Source: Melittangium boletus DSM 14713 (lineage in GTDB: Bacteria > Myxococcota > Myxococcia > Myxococcales > Myxococcaceae). From it: a DNA stretch of 64,000 nucleotides. The notes beneath the pieces were generated by a model. That model was not told where the DNA came from. It saw only the letters and a program-made list of their open reading frames with translations, and ran no database searches. Each line of letters begins with the position of its first letter. Position 1 is the first letter of the stretch. Below are positions 9,701-16,588 of this stretch, one piece after another. The translations under genes and the position numbers were made by a program. The DNA is taken from the NCBI RefSeq assembly GCF_002305855.1, contig NZ_CP022163.1, positions 6,448,292 through 6,512,291 of the forward strand, read 5' to 3'.

Positions 9701-11926
9701 GGGGTCCAGCCTGGCGGCGTGGGCGTGGGCGCTTCCATCACTCCGGCGGTGAAGGTGGGCTTCGTGGATGCGTTGGGGAACACCGTTTCCTCCGCGTCCG
9801 GGACGGTCACCCTGGCCCTGGGCAACAATCCCTCGGGTGGAGCGCTGGGCGGCACGTTGTCGGCGGCGACCGTCAATGGCGTGGCCACCTTCGGCAACCT
9901 GTCCGTCGACCGCCAGGGCGTGGGCTACACGCTGGTGGCCACCTCGGGCGGCTTCTCGTCCGTGACGAGCTCGGCCTTCGATGTCCTCGCCCTGAGCGGC
10001 GCGACGCGGCTCGTGTTCAAGCCGGGCCCCACCAGCACGCAGGCGGGGCCGCTGGGCGCCGTCGCGGTGGAGCTCCAGGACGCCGACGGCAGGCGCGTGG
10101 CGGAGGCGCGTGCCATCACCCTGTCGCTCCAGGGCGGCTCGGGGGGGACCCTGACGGGAACCTCCACGGTGAACGCGAACAGTGGCCTGGCGACCTTCCA
10201 TGATCTGTCGATCACCCGGGCGGCGGTGGGCTACCGGCTCCTGGCGCACGCGGATGGCCTGCCGGATCTCCTCAGCGCTCCGTTCGATATCGCTCCTGGC
10301 ACGGTGGCGGCGCTGGCCTTCACCGTCCCCCCGAGCAGGACGGTGGCGGGCTCGGTCATCAGCCCGGCGATCCAGGTGGCCCTCCAGGACGCGCATGGCA
10401 ACCGGGTCACCAGTCCGGCCCAGGCCGTCACGCTCTCGCTGGGGAACAACCCGAGAGGGGGAGTGCTCTCGGGCACGACGACGATGACCACCGTGAACGG
10501 CGTGGCCACCTTCCCGGAGATTTCGCTCAACCGGGCGGCCGCGGGCTACTCGCTGATCGCCCGGGTGACGGGGGCGTCGGACGCCACGAGTGGTGCCTTC
10601 GAGATCGTCGCGGGGCCGGCCGAGGCGCTGGCCTTCACCGTGCCTCCCAGCGAGGTGGTGGCCGGCTCCGTCTTCTTCCCGGCGGTGAAGGTGGCCGTCA
10701 TGGACGCGCTCGGCAACACCGTCCCCTCGGCGACTCCGCGCATCTCCCTGGCCCTGGGCAACAACCCGGGCGGGGGGGCGCTCACGGGGGTTTCCTCGGT
10801 GACGGCGGTGGAAGGCGTGGCCAGCTTCGGCAACCTGGGCATCGACCGCCCGGGGACAGGCTACACGCTGGTCGCCACGGCGGACGCCTCCTCCGTGACG
10901 AGTCCGGCCTTCAATGTCCTCACCTCGGAGGGGGCGGCCCGGCTGGTGTTCAAGTCCAGTCCGACGGGGGCGGTGGCGGGCGCCTCCCTGGGCGTCATCC
11001 AGGTGGAACTGCGAAGCGCCAGTGGCGCGATCATCAACGACAGTTCGCGGAGCGTGATGGTGGGCCTGGGTGAGAACCCGAGGGGCGACACGCTGTGGGG
11101 TACCACCTCGGAACCCCTGGTCAACGGGGTGGCGACGTTCGACACCCTGAGCCTGCGCAAGGCCGGTGGGGGCTACACGCTGGTGGCGAGCGCTCCCGGT
11201 GCCACCGTGGGGACGAGCGCGGTGTTCGCGGTGGTGGCGGGCCCGGCGGCCCGGTTCGCGATGGAGCTTCCCGCGAGCGTGACCGCGGGCCAGGAGACGA
11301 CGCTGTCCGCCACGGCCTTCGACGCCCATGGCAACCCGGCTCCGTCCTATTCGGGCCAGGTCAAGGTAACGAGCTCGGATCCAAAGGCCGTCTTCCCCGC
11401 CACCGCGACCTTCGTGGAGGGGTTGCTCGGGGGTCTCCAGGTGACGTTCAAGTCCGGAGGCCAGACGACCCTCACCCTGACGGACGTGGGAGACGCGGGC
11501 CTCACGGGCTCGACCGACATCCGCGTCGACACCTTCGCCCCGCCGACGGTGGCGTTGACCGAGCCGGTGGGCGGCAGCACCGTCTCCGGTGACGTGACCC
11601 TCATCGCCCGGGGCTCCGTGGCCTCGGGTACCACGGTGGCCCGGCTCTCCATCCTCGTGGACGGAAAGGAAGTCGCCCAGGGGACGGACTCCACGCTGAG
11701 CACCGTCTGGGACAGCACCCAGGTCGAGGAGGGGGCGCACACCCTCACGGCGGTCATCACCGATGCGGCGGGCAACACGACGACCTCCGCGCCGGTGAAC
11801 ATCACCACGCGGGGCGGGGGTTGCGGGTGTGGGGCCACGTCCGGGAGTGACGCGGGCCTGTTCCTGGGCCTGTTCGCCCTCGCGCGCACCCTGTCCGGGC
11901 GCCGCCGGGGCGCGAAGGCGGCCTGA
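3785..11926 (+). CDS. giant subtilisin-family (S8) protease with Fn3 and 11 tandem Ig-like repeats and MYXO-CTERM-like tail
   Basis: I chose the ATG at 3785, which gives a lipoprotein signal (lipobox VLAC, C23); the reading frame is open further upstream. The mature protein of about 2,690 residues has an N-terminal pro-region, then an S8 domain with catalytic D325 (SDSGLD), H373 (GHGAV) and S616 (GSSHASP), followed by a beta-sandwich of the Kp43-protease type. Two fibronectin III-like modules follow, then a carbohydrate- or jellyroll-like section. Next come 11 repeats of about 104 residues, each opening with LVF or LAF and containing GNP/GNT and GVATF. A bacterial Ig module and a C-terminal GGCGCG, a hydrophobic segment and RRR close the protein, matching the MYXO-CTERM sorting pattern. 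It should be exported and surface-held; the repeats are likely a stalk or adhesion region. Confidence 0.92.
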   Translation: MTTSAMSSVRLLWAVGLLAVLACGSPASEPTLPVREGFRAGLSLHKVQLSAERAGQLARGGVPLRTLADYGAFTLVQVEDAALAALPEGEGVEPRDDSNDLLLNAGVIDTASAHGRSLRGMKARAAGKGMHLVQFVGPIQPEWYAALVATGVQVVAYIPHNAYLVYGDGATLERLRMHVSGAPVIQWNGDYLDDYKLAPSILEARTETYAVQLIKDDEANRETLDLVHRLQKREGVTQEALGYVNVVVALERRRLFELATRPDVVSIQPHFTPRKLDERQALISAGQLSASGTGPAAASYLTWLASRGFTQAQFNASGFGVDLSDSGLDNGTLPPNHFGLYTSGDVSSTSRLVYSRLEGTPNTGSTLQGCDGHGAVNAHIIGGYGIRDGTQFKDGGGYYHGLGVAPFVRMGASVVFDPDYFTYPDYEDLQSRAYRDGMRIGSNSWGSASNAYTADAQRFDALVRDAQPTGSAVPVAGNQEMVLVFSAGNSGSASGSLSSPGSGKNVITVGASENVRLFGNSDGCGVDDNAADNLLDMAAFSSRGPTADGRKKPDLVAPGTHVVGGAPQSDVQRSPTPPYPYGLANSCLTGNGICGGTTSSFYPTGQQWFIASSGSSHASPVIAGGAALVRQYFINQGHAPPSPAMTKAVLMNSARYLTGTGAGDSLYSNSQGMGLVDLGRAFDGGVRMLEDQKPANLFTGSGQSRSFSGTVTDTSKPVRVTLAWTDAPGSTTGSAWNNNLDLSVTHNGVTYKGNVFSGATSTSGGSADAVNNVESVFLPAGISGPVSVTVTASNINSDGVPGNGTALDQDFALVVYNVTSSACSAGAAPTGVMATAIGNNRVDVSWNAASGASSYTLYRSTTAGGPYTQVANLGTTSYSDTGLPGGVRHYYVVTSTACTESARSAEVSAVPNGTCGQRPSFVGLLGATSGASSTCTNTLTWSAATPHCGGSLSYSVYRSTTSGFTPSLANRIATGVSATSFSDDANLTNGTAYHYVVRATETSTTTLEDTNTVQRSVTSTGANASAVNYFDDFDGNRPANADAYWTSSAMNGNTAALKIISGCYYQSATKAYRFGSTDPACGGFYPSNTDVVLALGGNGSVSGLNGFSLPAGVSGAEMTFNLWHSMESGYDGAWLMYSTTSASGPWTPISDVVSSTAPYISAGGYNGVLRSDNTLRTWSSQSGGGTGGLNAVTVKLGALAGRTVWFGFRFYSDDTEVAEGVYVDNVRITAGAIVACSTRTVPAGSAVTYRVSGLGASTVVNTPVSLTVTALDSSGNPATSYNGSAAFTSSDPQAVLPSTTAFSSGVANVSVTFKTGGTQSISVSDTVRPALSGGASTLVTIPPATRLVFTVQPGTTAAGKSMTPAVKVGLLDASGNPTTGSQSITLAVASNPSGGTLSGTTTVNAVAGVATFSDLSIDKVGAGYTLSASATGLTGATSSTFQITADAPSKLVFVTPPAHGVAGEAFTPSVRVALVDKFDNPTASTASVTVALGANPGGGTLSGTRTVSAVGGVATFSSLTLDKVGTGYTLVATSGALPSVTSGAFNLAAAAPSRLVFTQQPTSTTVGAGITPAVKVALQDAYGNPATEATNAISLSLANNPSGATLGGSTTVNAVAGVATFSALSLDRAGSGYTLSATSSGLTSAVSTGFNIGATSATQLVFTTSPPSTVTAGAPFTARVEVRDSAGNPVSGSSAQVMLSLVNAAGATLGGTTTASTTGGVATFSNLTVDKAGTGYALQASVSGLPSKTSSSFGVNPGAVAALGFLAQPGNTAAGATLAPPVRVAFQDARGNTVSSTSGSITLALGNNPSSATLGGTKTVTAVNGVASFTDLSVDKVGAGYTLRATSGALSATSAGFDVTEGSAVRLVFRTAPANGVAGSVLSAVEVELQDALGNRATGSTAPVTLSLGGPSGGTLAGTLTVSAVSGVVTFSTLSIDKAAAGYTLTARSPGLTEATSASFSITPGAASALAFGVQPGGVGVGASITPAVKVGFVDALGNTVSSASGTVTLALGNNPSGGALGGTLSAATVNGVATFGNLSVDRQGVGYTLVATSGGFSSVTSSAFDVLALSGATRLVFKPGPTSTQAGPLGAVAVELQDADGRRVAEARAITLSLQGGSGGTLTGTSTVNANSGLATFHDLSITRAAVGYRLLAHADGLPDLLSAPFDIAPGTVAALAFTVPPSRTVAGSVISPAIQVALQDAHGNRVTSPAQAVTLSLGNNPRGGVLSGTTTMTTVNGVATFPEISLNRAAAGYSLIARVTGASDATSGAFEIVAGPAEALAFTVPPSEVVAGSVFFPAVKVAVMDALGNTVPSATPRISLALGNNPGGGALTGVSSVTAVEGVASFGNLGIDRPGTGYTLVATADASSVTSPAFNVLTSEGAARLVFKSSPTGAVAGASLGVIQVELRSASGAIINDSSRSVMVGLGENPRGDTLWGTTSEPLVNGVATFDTLSLRKAGGGYTLVASAPGATVGTSAVFAVVAGPAARFAMELPASVTAGQETTLSATAFDAHGNPAPSYSGQVKVTSSDPKAVFPATATFVEGLLGGLQVTFKSGGQTTLTLTDVGDAGLTGSTDIRVDTFAPPTVALTEPVGGSTVSGDVTLIARGSVASGTTVARLSILVDGKEVAQGTDSTLSTVWDSTQVEEGAHTLTAVITDAAGNTTTSAPVNITTRGGGCGCGATSGSDAGLFLGLFALARTLSGRRRGAKAA
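7819..11247 (+). repeat. eleven tandem Ig-like protein repeats of about 310 bp
   Basis: Repeat starts fall near 7820, 8131, 8445, 8758, 9067, 9379, 9688, 10008, 10310, 10625 and 10940. Each unit encodes a motif series of (L)VF..P, AG, PAVKV, GN, LSG/LGG, GVATF, YTL. Conservation is at protein level and DNA identity is moderate, so expansion is not recent. The array is flanked by two related modules carrying SSDPQAVLP (near 7650) and SSDPKAVFP (near 11375). Confidence 0.85.
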
Positions 11927-11933
11927 CACCTCG

Positions 11934-11970
11934 GAGGGGAGGCGAGGGGCGCGCGCGCATGCCTCCCCTC
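11934..11970 (+). terminator. GC-rich hairpin after the giant protease gene
   Basis: GAGGGGAGGC (11934-11943) and GCCTCCCCTC (11961-11970) form a perfect 10-bp stem eight bases after the stop codon, with a 17-nt loop and no T tract. Confidence 0.5.
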
Positions 11971-12003
11971 GCCGCTCGTCCCGGGGGCTGATAAAGCGGC
12001 GGG

Positions 12004-13179
12004 GTGCGTAACCTCTGCCTGCGCTGCCTCCGCCCCCAGGCCACGTGCTACTGCGCGCGTGTGCCCCGGGTGGACTCGCGCACCCACGTCGTCTTCCTCC
12101 AGCACCCCCGAGAGCGGCGGGTGGCCATCGGCACGGCCCGCATGGCGCACCTGTCGCTGCCCAACTCCGAGCTCCACATTGGCGTGGACTTCACCGGCCA
12201 CGCGCGGCTCACCCAGCTCGCGGCCCGCCCCGAGCGCGTCGCCGTGCTCTTTCCGGGCGAGGAGGCCATTTCCCTGGAGGAGGCGCGCGAGAATCCCCCC
12301 GAGACGCTCATCGTGGTGGATGGCACCTGGCCGCTCGCGCGCAAGCTGGTGAAGACGAACCCGTTGCTCGCGGGCCTGCCGCGCATCGGCTTCGTCCCGC
12401 GCCGGCCGAGCAACTACCGCATCCGCGCGGAGCCGGCCGACCACTGCGTCTCCACCATCGAGGCGGTGGTGGAGGTGCTGGGCACGCTGGAGGGCGGGCA
12501 GGAGCGCTTCGACGCGCTGCTCGGCGCCTTCGACTTCATGGTGGACACGCAGCTCGAGCGCCAGTCGACGCGCCTGGGCCCCGCGCGCAAGCGGCTCTAC
12601 AAGTCCGCGTGGCAGCCGCCGTTGGAGCTGCGCTCCATCGCCGAGGACTTCGAGCGCCTGGTGCTTCTCTACGCCGAGGCCAACGCGCACCCCCTGGAGG
12701 CCGGACTGCCCTCGGAGCTGGTGCACCTGGTGGCGGCGCGGCCCTCCACGGGCGAGCGCTTCGAGGCCATTGTCTCCCCGCGTCAGCCGCTGGCGCGCAG
12801 CACGCCCCTGCACGTGGAGCTGTCCGAGGAGGAGCTCAGGGCGGGGGAGTCCCTGGAGTCCGGCCTCGCGCGCTTCCAGGCCTTCCTGCGTCCGGAAGAC
12901 AAGCTCGCGGTGTGGACGACGTTCGCGCTGGAGCTGCTGCGGCGGGATGGCTTCCCGGTACCCGAGGCGGTGAACGTGCGGCTCGCGTGCGCGCGGGCGC
13001 TCAAGCAAAAGACGGGGGGGGTGGAGCAGGGGGCGGAGCAGCTCGGGGGCGCTCCGGGCGAGCCCTGGACCCGGGGGCGGGCCGGCCGGCGCATCGCGGC
13101 CCTGGAGGCCGCGGTCCGGGCCCTCGCCGAGCGCGGGCGGGCCACCGAGCCTCCACCCCGGCGGGCCGTGGCGTCCTAG
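12004..13179 (+). CDS. DTW-domain tRNA-uridine aminocarboxypropyltransferase-like protein with extra C-terminal domain
   Basis: Residues 1-200 carry the DTW-family signature: an N-terminal zinc-binding-like cysteine cluster (CLRC then CYC) and the DxTW motif as D106-G-T-W109. Characterised members (E. coli TapT/YfiP) transfer the 3-amino-3-carboxypropyl group of S-adenosylmethionine to a uridine in tRNA. The family is usually about 200-230 residues; this protein has 391. The extra C-terminal half (about 225-385) has a line-up resembling a DnaQ-type exonuclease fold (GERFEAIVSP, AVWTTFALELLRRDGFPVP, RLACARAL) but without the acidic catalytic residues. The start is GTG at the first available position. 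It converges on the cytochrome c peroxidase gene. Confidence 0.82.
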   Translation: MRNLCLRCLRPQATCYCARVPRVDSRTHVVFLQHPRERRVAIGTARMAHLSLPNSELHIGVDFTGHARLTQLAARPERVAVLFPGEEAISLEEARENPPETLIVVDGTWPLARKLVKTNPLLAGLPRIGFVPRRPSNYRIRAEPADHCVSTIEAVVEVLGTLEGGQERFDALLGAFDFMVDTQLERQSTRLGPARKRLYKSAWQPPLELRSIAEDFERLVLLYAEANAHPLEAGLPSELVHLVAARPSTGERFEAIVSPRQPLARSTPLHVELSEEELRAGESLESGLARFQAFLRPEDKLAVWTTFALELLRRDGFPVPEAVNVRLACARALKQKTGGVEQGAEQLGGAPGEPWTRGRAGRRIAALEAAVRALAERGRATEPPPRRAVAS

Positions 13180-13218
13180 CCACGGCTCCCTGGCGCGGAG
13201 GCCCGGAGGGTCAGCGCA

Positions 13219-14298
13219 TCACGTGGGGTCCGGCTTGGGCGTCTTGGGGCCGCTGGGGGGCAGCTTGGGCTTGGCGATGTAGCCCTTGGGCAGCTCGCCG
13301 GTGAGCGAGTCGAGGAAGGCGAGGATCTGCTTCGCGTCCGTGTCCGTGAGCTGCTTGCCGAGCTGGTGCTGGGCCATGAGCTTCACGGCCGTCTGCAGCT
13401 CGGTGATGGAGCCGTCGTGGAACCAGGGGCCCGTCTTCGCCACGTTGCGCAGGGTGGGCACGCGGAAGACCATCCGGTCCGACTCCTTCTTCGTCAGATC
13501 GAAGCGGCCCTGATCCTTGGCCTGGTAGGGCACCACGAGGCCCAGCTTCTGCAGCGAGCCGCCCAGGGCGGGGCCGTAGTGGCAGGTCTGGCAGCCCTGA
13601 TCCAGGAACGTCTTGAGGCCGGCCTTCTCCACCTGGGTCAGCGCCTTGTCGTCACCGCCGAGGAACTTGTCGAAGCGCGAGGGCGTGACGAGCTGGCGCT
13701 CGAAGGCGCCAATGGCCTTGGCCAGGTTGTCGTAGGTGACGGGATCGGCCTCGCCCGGGAAGGACTTCTGGAAGGCGGTGACGTAGCCGGGGATGGACTT
13801 GATCGTCGCGACGACGTGGTCGGCGCTGGGCATCGCCATCTCGACGGGGTTGAGGATGGGGCCCTTGGCCTGCTCCTCCAGGTTGGCGGCGCGGCCGTCC
13901 CAGAACTGGGTGGTGTGGCCACCGGCGTTGTACACGGTGGGCGAGTTGCGGCCGCCGAGCTGCTTCTTGTGACCCGTGGAGGTGGGCTTGTTGTCCACGC
14001 CGAACGTGTTCAGGTCATGGCAGCTGTTGCAGGACAGGTCCTGGTTCTTCGACAGGCGGGTGTCGAAGTACAGCATCCGCCCCAGCTCCACCTTCTCCGC
14101 GGTGATGGGGTTCTTCGCGTCCTCGAATCGGCTGGGCAGCGCCTTGAAGGCGGTGAGCAGGGCCCGGTCGATGATGACGTTCTGCGCGGCGGTCGCGACA
14201 CCTTCGGGAGAGGGCTTGGCCGCGGGCTGCGCGACGGCGGTGGCACCCACGGCGGCGGTGGCGACGAGGAGGGGTCGAACGAGGGTCTTGAATTTCAT
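13219..14298 (-). CDS. di-heme cytochrome c peroxidase (CcpA/MauG family)
   Basis: The 359-residue protein has a Sec signal peptide and two c-type heme sites, C90-NS-C93-H94 and C236-QT-C239-H240, the layout of bacterial di-heme cytochrome c peroxidases. These periplasmic enzymes reduce hydrogen peroxide with electrons from cytochrome c. Family landmarks RMLYFD, CHDLNTFGVD, GRNSPTV, FWDGRA, EQAKGPI and RVPTLRN are all present. The C terminus ends KTPKPDPT, as does a second copy 2.3 kb away (TTPKPDPT), so the two are paralogues. Confidence 0.93.
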   Translation of the reverse strand: MKFKTLVRPLLVATAAVGATAVAQPAAKPSPEGVATAAQNVIIDRALLTAFKALPSRFEDAKNPITAEKVELGRMLYFDTRLSKNQDLSCNSCHDLNTFGVDNKPTSTGHKKQLGGRNSPTVYNAGGHTTQFWDGRAANLEEQAKGPILNPVEMAMPSADHVVATIKSIPGYVTAFQKSFPGEADPVTYDNLAKAIGAFERQLVTPSRFDKFLGGDDKALTQVEKAGLKTFLDQGCQTCHYGPALGGSLQKLGLVVPYQAKDQGRFDLTKKESDRMVFRVPTLRNVAKTGPWFHDGSITELQTAVKLMAQHQLGKQLTDTDAKQILAFLDSLTGELPKGYIAKPKLPPSGPKTPKPDPT

Positions 14299-14426
14299 GG
14301 AGTCTGCTCTGTGCCTCGCGGCCGGTGACTCCGGTGGGAGCCAAGGGGGGAGCCGGACGCGGACAGGAAATTAGCAGTCTCCACCGGGGGAGGGAAACGC
14401 ACGCCCGGAGCGGGACGGCGGGGCGC

Positions 14427-14771
14427 CTAGTCGCCGTACACGACGACGCAGTACTTGGCGTAGATGCCGATGATGTTCTCGAACTTATGGTCGATGTGAG
14501 TGATGCGGCTGATGCTGGCCTTGCGCGCGGCCGCGGCGGCGCTGGCGTCGCCCGTGGCGATGAGTCCCAGGATGGACGTCGCGCAGCCCTCGCCGCTCTT
14601 GCTGCCCAGCTTCGTCTGCTCGTTGATGAACTCGGAGGCGGACGTGTCGGCGTAGAGCGAGGTGGCGCCGATGATGGGGCGGCCCGTGAACGCGATTCCC
14701 GCGCAGCCCGTCAGAGACAACAGCGACAGGGACAGCATGGCGGTGGTGGCGGACTTGCGCGGCAGGAGCAT
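14427..14771 (-). CDS. TRL-like small lipoprotein
   Basis: The 114-residue protein has a lipoprotein signal ending SLLSLTGC (C23). The rest matches the TRL-like family: GRPIIGATSLYADT at the start of the mature part, then GEGCATSILGLIATGDAS and a C-terminal ITHIDHKFENIIGIYAKYC stretch. Members of this family are small envelope lipoproteins in several proteobacteria; their function is not known. It stands alone, with 128 bp and 72 bp gaps on its two sides, and is oriented like the peroxidase gene downstream. Confidence 0.8.
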   Translation of the reverse strand: MLLPRKSATTAMLSLSLLSLTGCAGIAFTGRPIIGATSLYADTSASEFINEQTKLGSKSGEGCATSILGLIATGDASAAAAARKASISRITHIDHKFENIIGIYAKYCVVVYGD

Positions 14772-14843
14772 GTTTTCCTCTCTAGGCGTCGGGTGAAGAA
14801 CGCGCCGCGCATCTAACTCGTACCCAGGGCCGCCGCAAATTTT

Positions 14844-15953
14844 CTATGTGCGTTGGCCGGGTCTCAGCGCCCCGTTTACCGGGAGAATCCGGGTTCGCCG
14901 GGATTGGCCATCCATCGAGCGGCCCGATCGGCGGATCCGGCGTGCCAGCAGGGCGATGCCGTAGCACACCGCGAGCAGCGTGAGCCCCACGAGCAGCGCC
15001 GCTCCCAGTTCGAGCACCGGGCCCACGCGGCCCGCCAGTCCCGCGATGCCCGCCCAGCCGTACACCACGGGCAGGTGCAGCACGTAGAGCCACAACGTGG
15101 TGCGGCCCAGGGGCGCGAGCGGACGGGTGATCACTTGCGGCACGAGGTTGACGGCGCCCAGTACCAGGAGCCCCTGGCCCACGCGGAAGGCCACGAGCCA
15201 TGCGCTCTGCGGACTCCAATCCGAGGGCAGCCGCGACGTCGCCAGCATCAGCCCTCCGCCGAGCACCATCAGGGCGAGTCCCTGGGGCCATCCCGGGCGC
15301 ATGGCGCGCAGCAGGTGGGCCACGAGCGCTCCGGCGAAGAAGAAGCCGGCCCAGGGAAAGAGGGGGAAGCGCGAGCCGGGCATGCCCACCGCCTGCCGCA
15401 GCTCCACGGGCGCGTTCGTGACGGCCGTCCACGCCCAGCCGCTCGCCAGGGGAATGCCCACGGCGAGCACGGCGAGGGCCGCGGCCCGTGTCCAGGTGCC
15501 TCGCGCCAGGACGAGCACCGTCGCGCCCACGCCCAGGCTCACGCCAATGCTCTGCAGGGCATCGAAGGCGAAGAGGCGCGCGCGCAACTCCTCGCTCCAG
15601 CCCAGGGCATGGACGGTGTCCCAGCCTGGCCAGTGCATCAGGTAGCCGAGGAAGAGCAGCAGCAGCGCGCGTTGCCACCGTCGGAAGAAGGACGCCTTCG
15701 CGCTCTCCGGCGACGTGCCGAGCGCGGCCACCACCGCGAAGCCCGCCACCAGCAGGAAGAGGGGCGCGGTGATGCCCCGCAGCGTCCAGTACGACTGCAC
15801 CCAGGGGTGGTCGCGCACCTGCGGCGCGAGCAGGGCATCCAGGGTGTGTCCCAACACCATGGCCACGACGGCCAGACCTCGTGCCGCGTCGAGTCCGGGA
15901 TGCCGGGTCGAGGGCTGGCGCAGGTCGAAGAGCGAGGTACCGGGTCGGGTCAC
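14844..15953 (-). CDS. multi-pass membrane protein, DUF1624/acyltransferase-like
   Basis: The 369-residue protein starts at a GTG and has about ten hydrophobic segments. Its opening, LDAARGLAVVAMVLGHTLDALL then RGITAPLFLLVAGF, matches the DUF1624 and heparan-alpha-glucosaminide acetyltransferase-like group, related to the acyltransferase-3 family. Such proteins are thought to move acyl groups across the cytoplasmic membrane onto sugars. The conserved His in MVLGH is present. The substrate cannot be read from the sequence. It is divergent from the YfiM-like gene across about 104 bp. Confidence 0.75.
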   Translation of the reverse strand: MTRPGTSLFDLRQPSTRHPGLDAARGLAVVAMVLGHTLDALLAPQVRDHPWVQSYWTLRGITAPLFLLVAGFAVVAALGTSPESAKASFFRRWQRALLLLFLGYLMHWPGWDTVHALGWSEELRARLFAFDALQSIGVSLGVGATVLVLARGTWTRAAALAVLAVGIPLASGWAWTAVTNAPVELRQAVGMPGSRFPLFPWAGFFFAGALVAHLLRAMRPGWPQGLALMVLGGGLMLATSRLPSDWSPQSAWLVAFRVGQGLLVLGAVNLVPQVITRPLAPLGRTTLWLYVLHLPVVYGWAGIAGLAGRVGPVLELGAALLVGLTLLAVCYGIALLARRIRRSGRSMDGQSRRTRILPVNGALRPGQRT

Positions 15954-16057
15954 GGCACCCGATCATAGGGGCAAGTGCCCGGCTCGTCTCGAAAACCGCG
16001 GCGCGGCCCGTTTCCCTGGCTGACGAGGTACCTCCGCGGTGATGTCATGTGCGGACC

Positions 16058-16588
16058 ATGACCTTCCGTGCGCGCCCGCTCCTCCCGCTGTGTTGCAGCC
16101 TGTCGCTCGTCCCACTGTCCGCTTGGAGCCAGGCGAGCCAGACACCCCCGCGAGACGACTGGTTCGCGCGCGACAAGGCGCTGCACTACAGCGTCAGCGC
16201 GGGACTGGCCGGGGCCGGATATGTGGGGGGCGCGCTGCTCTTCGACGCGCCCGAGGCCCGGTGGCTCACGGGCGCGGGGGTGGCGCTCGGCGCGGGCGTG
16301 GCCAAGGAGTTCTATGACGAGGGCCGCGGCGGCTTCTTCTCCTGGAAGGACATCACCTGGGACGTGTTGGGCACGGCCAGCGGGCTCGCCCTGTCCTGGG
16401 CCGTCGATCGGCTCGTGTTCCAGCGCCTGGCTTCCCGGGCGCCAGCCCCCCAGCGGGACGAGGCAGCGCTTCCGGCAAGCATGCGCCTTACCCTGGCCGC
16501 GTCTCCCCAGGTGGGGGCCCATCCCCAAGCCGTGTCGGGGAATGATAGGAATAGACCCGTCATGCTGTTCTTGCTGGGAGGTTGGTAG
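16058..16588 (+). CDS. YfiM/DUF2279-like secreted protein
   Basis: I chose the ATG at 16058 because it gives a signal peptide (LLPLCCSLSLVPLSAWSQA). The 176-residue product contains WFARDKALHYSVSAG, two hydrophobic segments, GVAKEFYDEGRGGFFSWKD and DVLGTASGLALSWAVD, which is the pattern of the DUF2279/YfiM family. The family is envelope-associated and of unknown function. The stop codon directly abuts the start of the second peroxidase gene, so the two are probably co-transcribed. Confidence 0.72.
   Translation: MTFRARPLLPLCCSLSLVPLSAWSQASQTPPRDDWFARDKALHYSVSAGLAGAGYVGGALLFDAPEARWLTGAGVALGAGVAKEFYDEGRGGFFSWKDITWDVLGTASGLALSWAVDRLVFQRLASRAPAPQRDEAALPASMRLTLAASPQVGAHPQAVSGNDRNRPVMLFLLGGW

Noticed and set aside
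3734..11929. Minus-strand open frames (1010 and 1648 codons) opposite the giant protease
   Set aside because: They mirror a protein with clear S8 and repeat motifs and have composition typical of antisense GC shadows.
12045..13304. Second long plus-strand frame (419 codons) over the DTW gene
   Set aside because: Shifted-frame shadow rich in Ala/Arg/Gly; the true frame has DGTW and the cysteine cluster.
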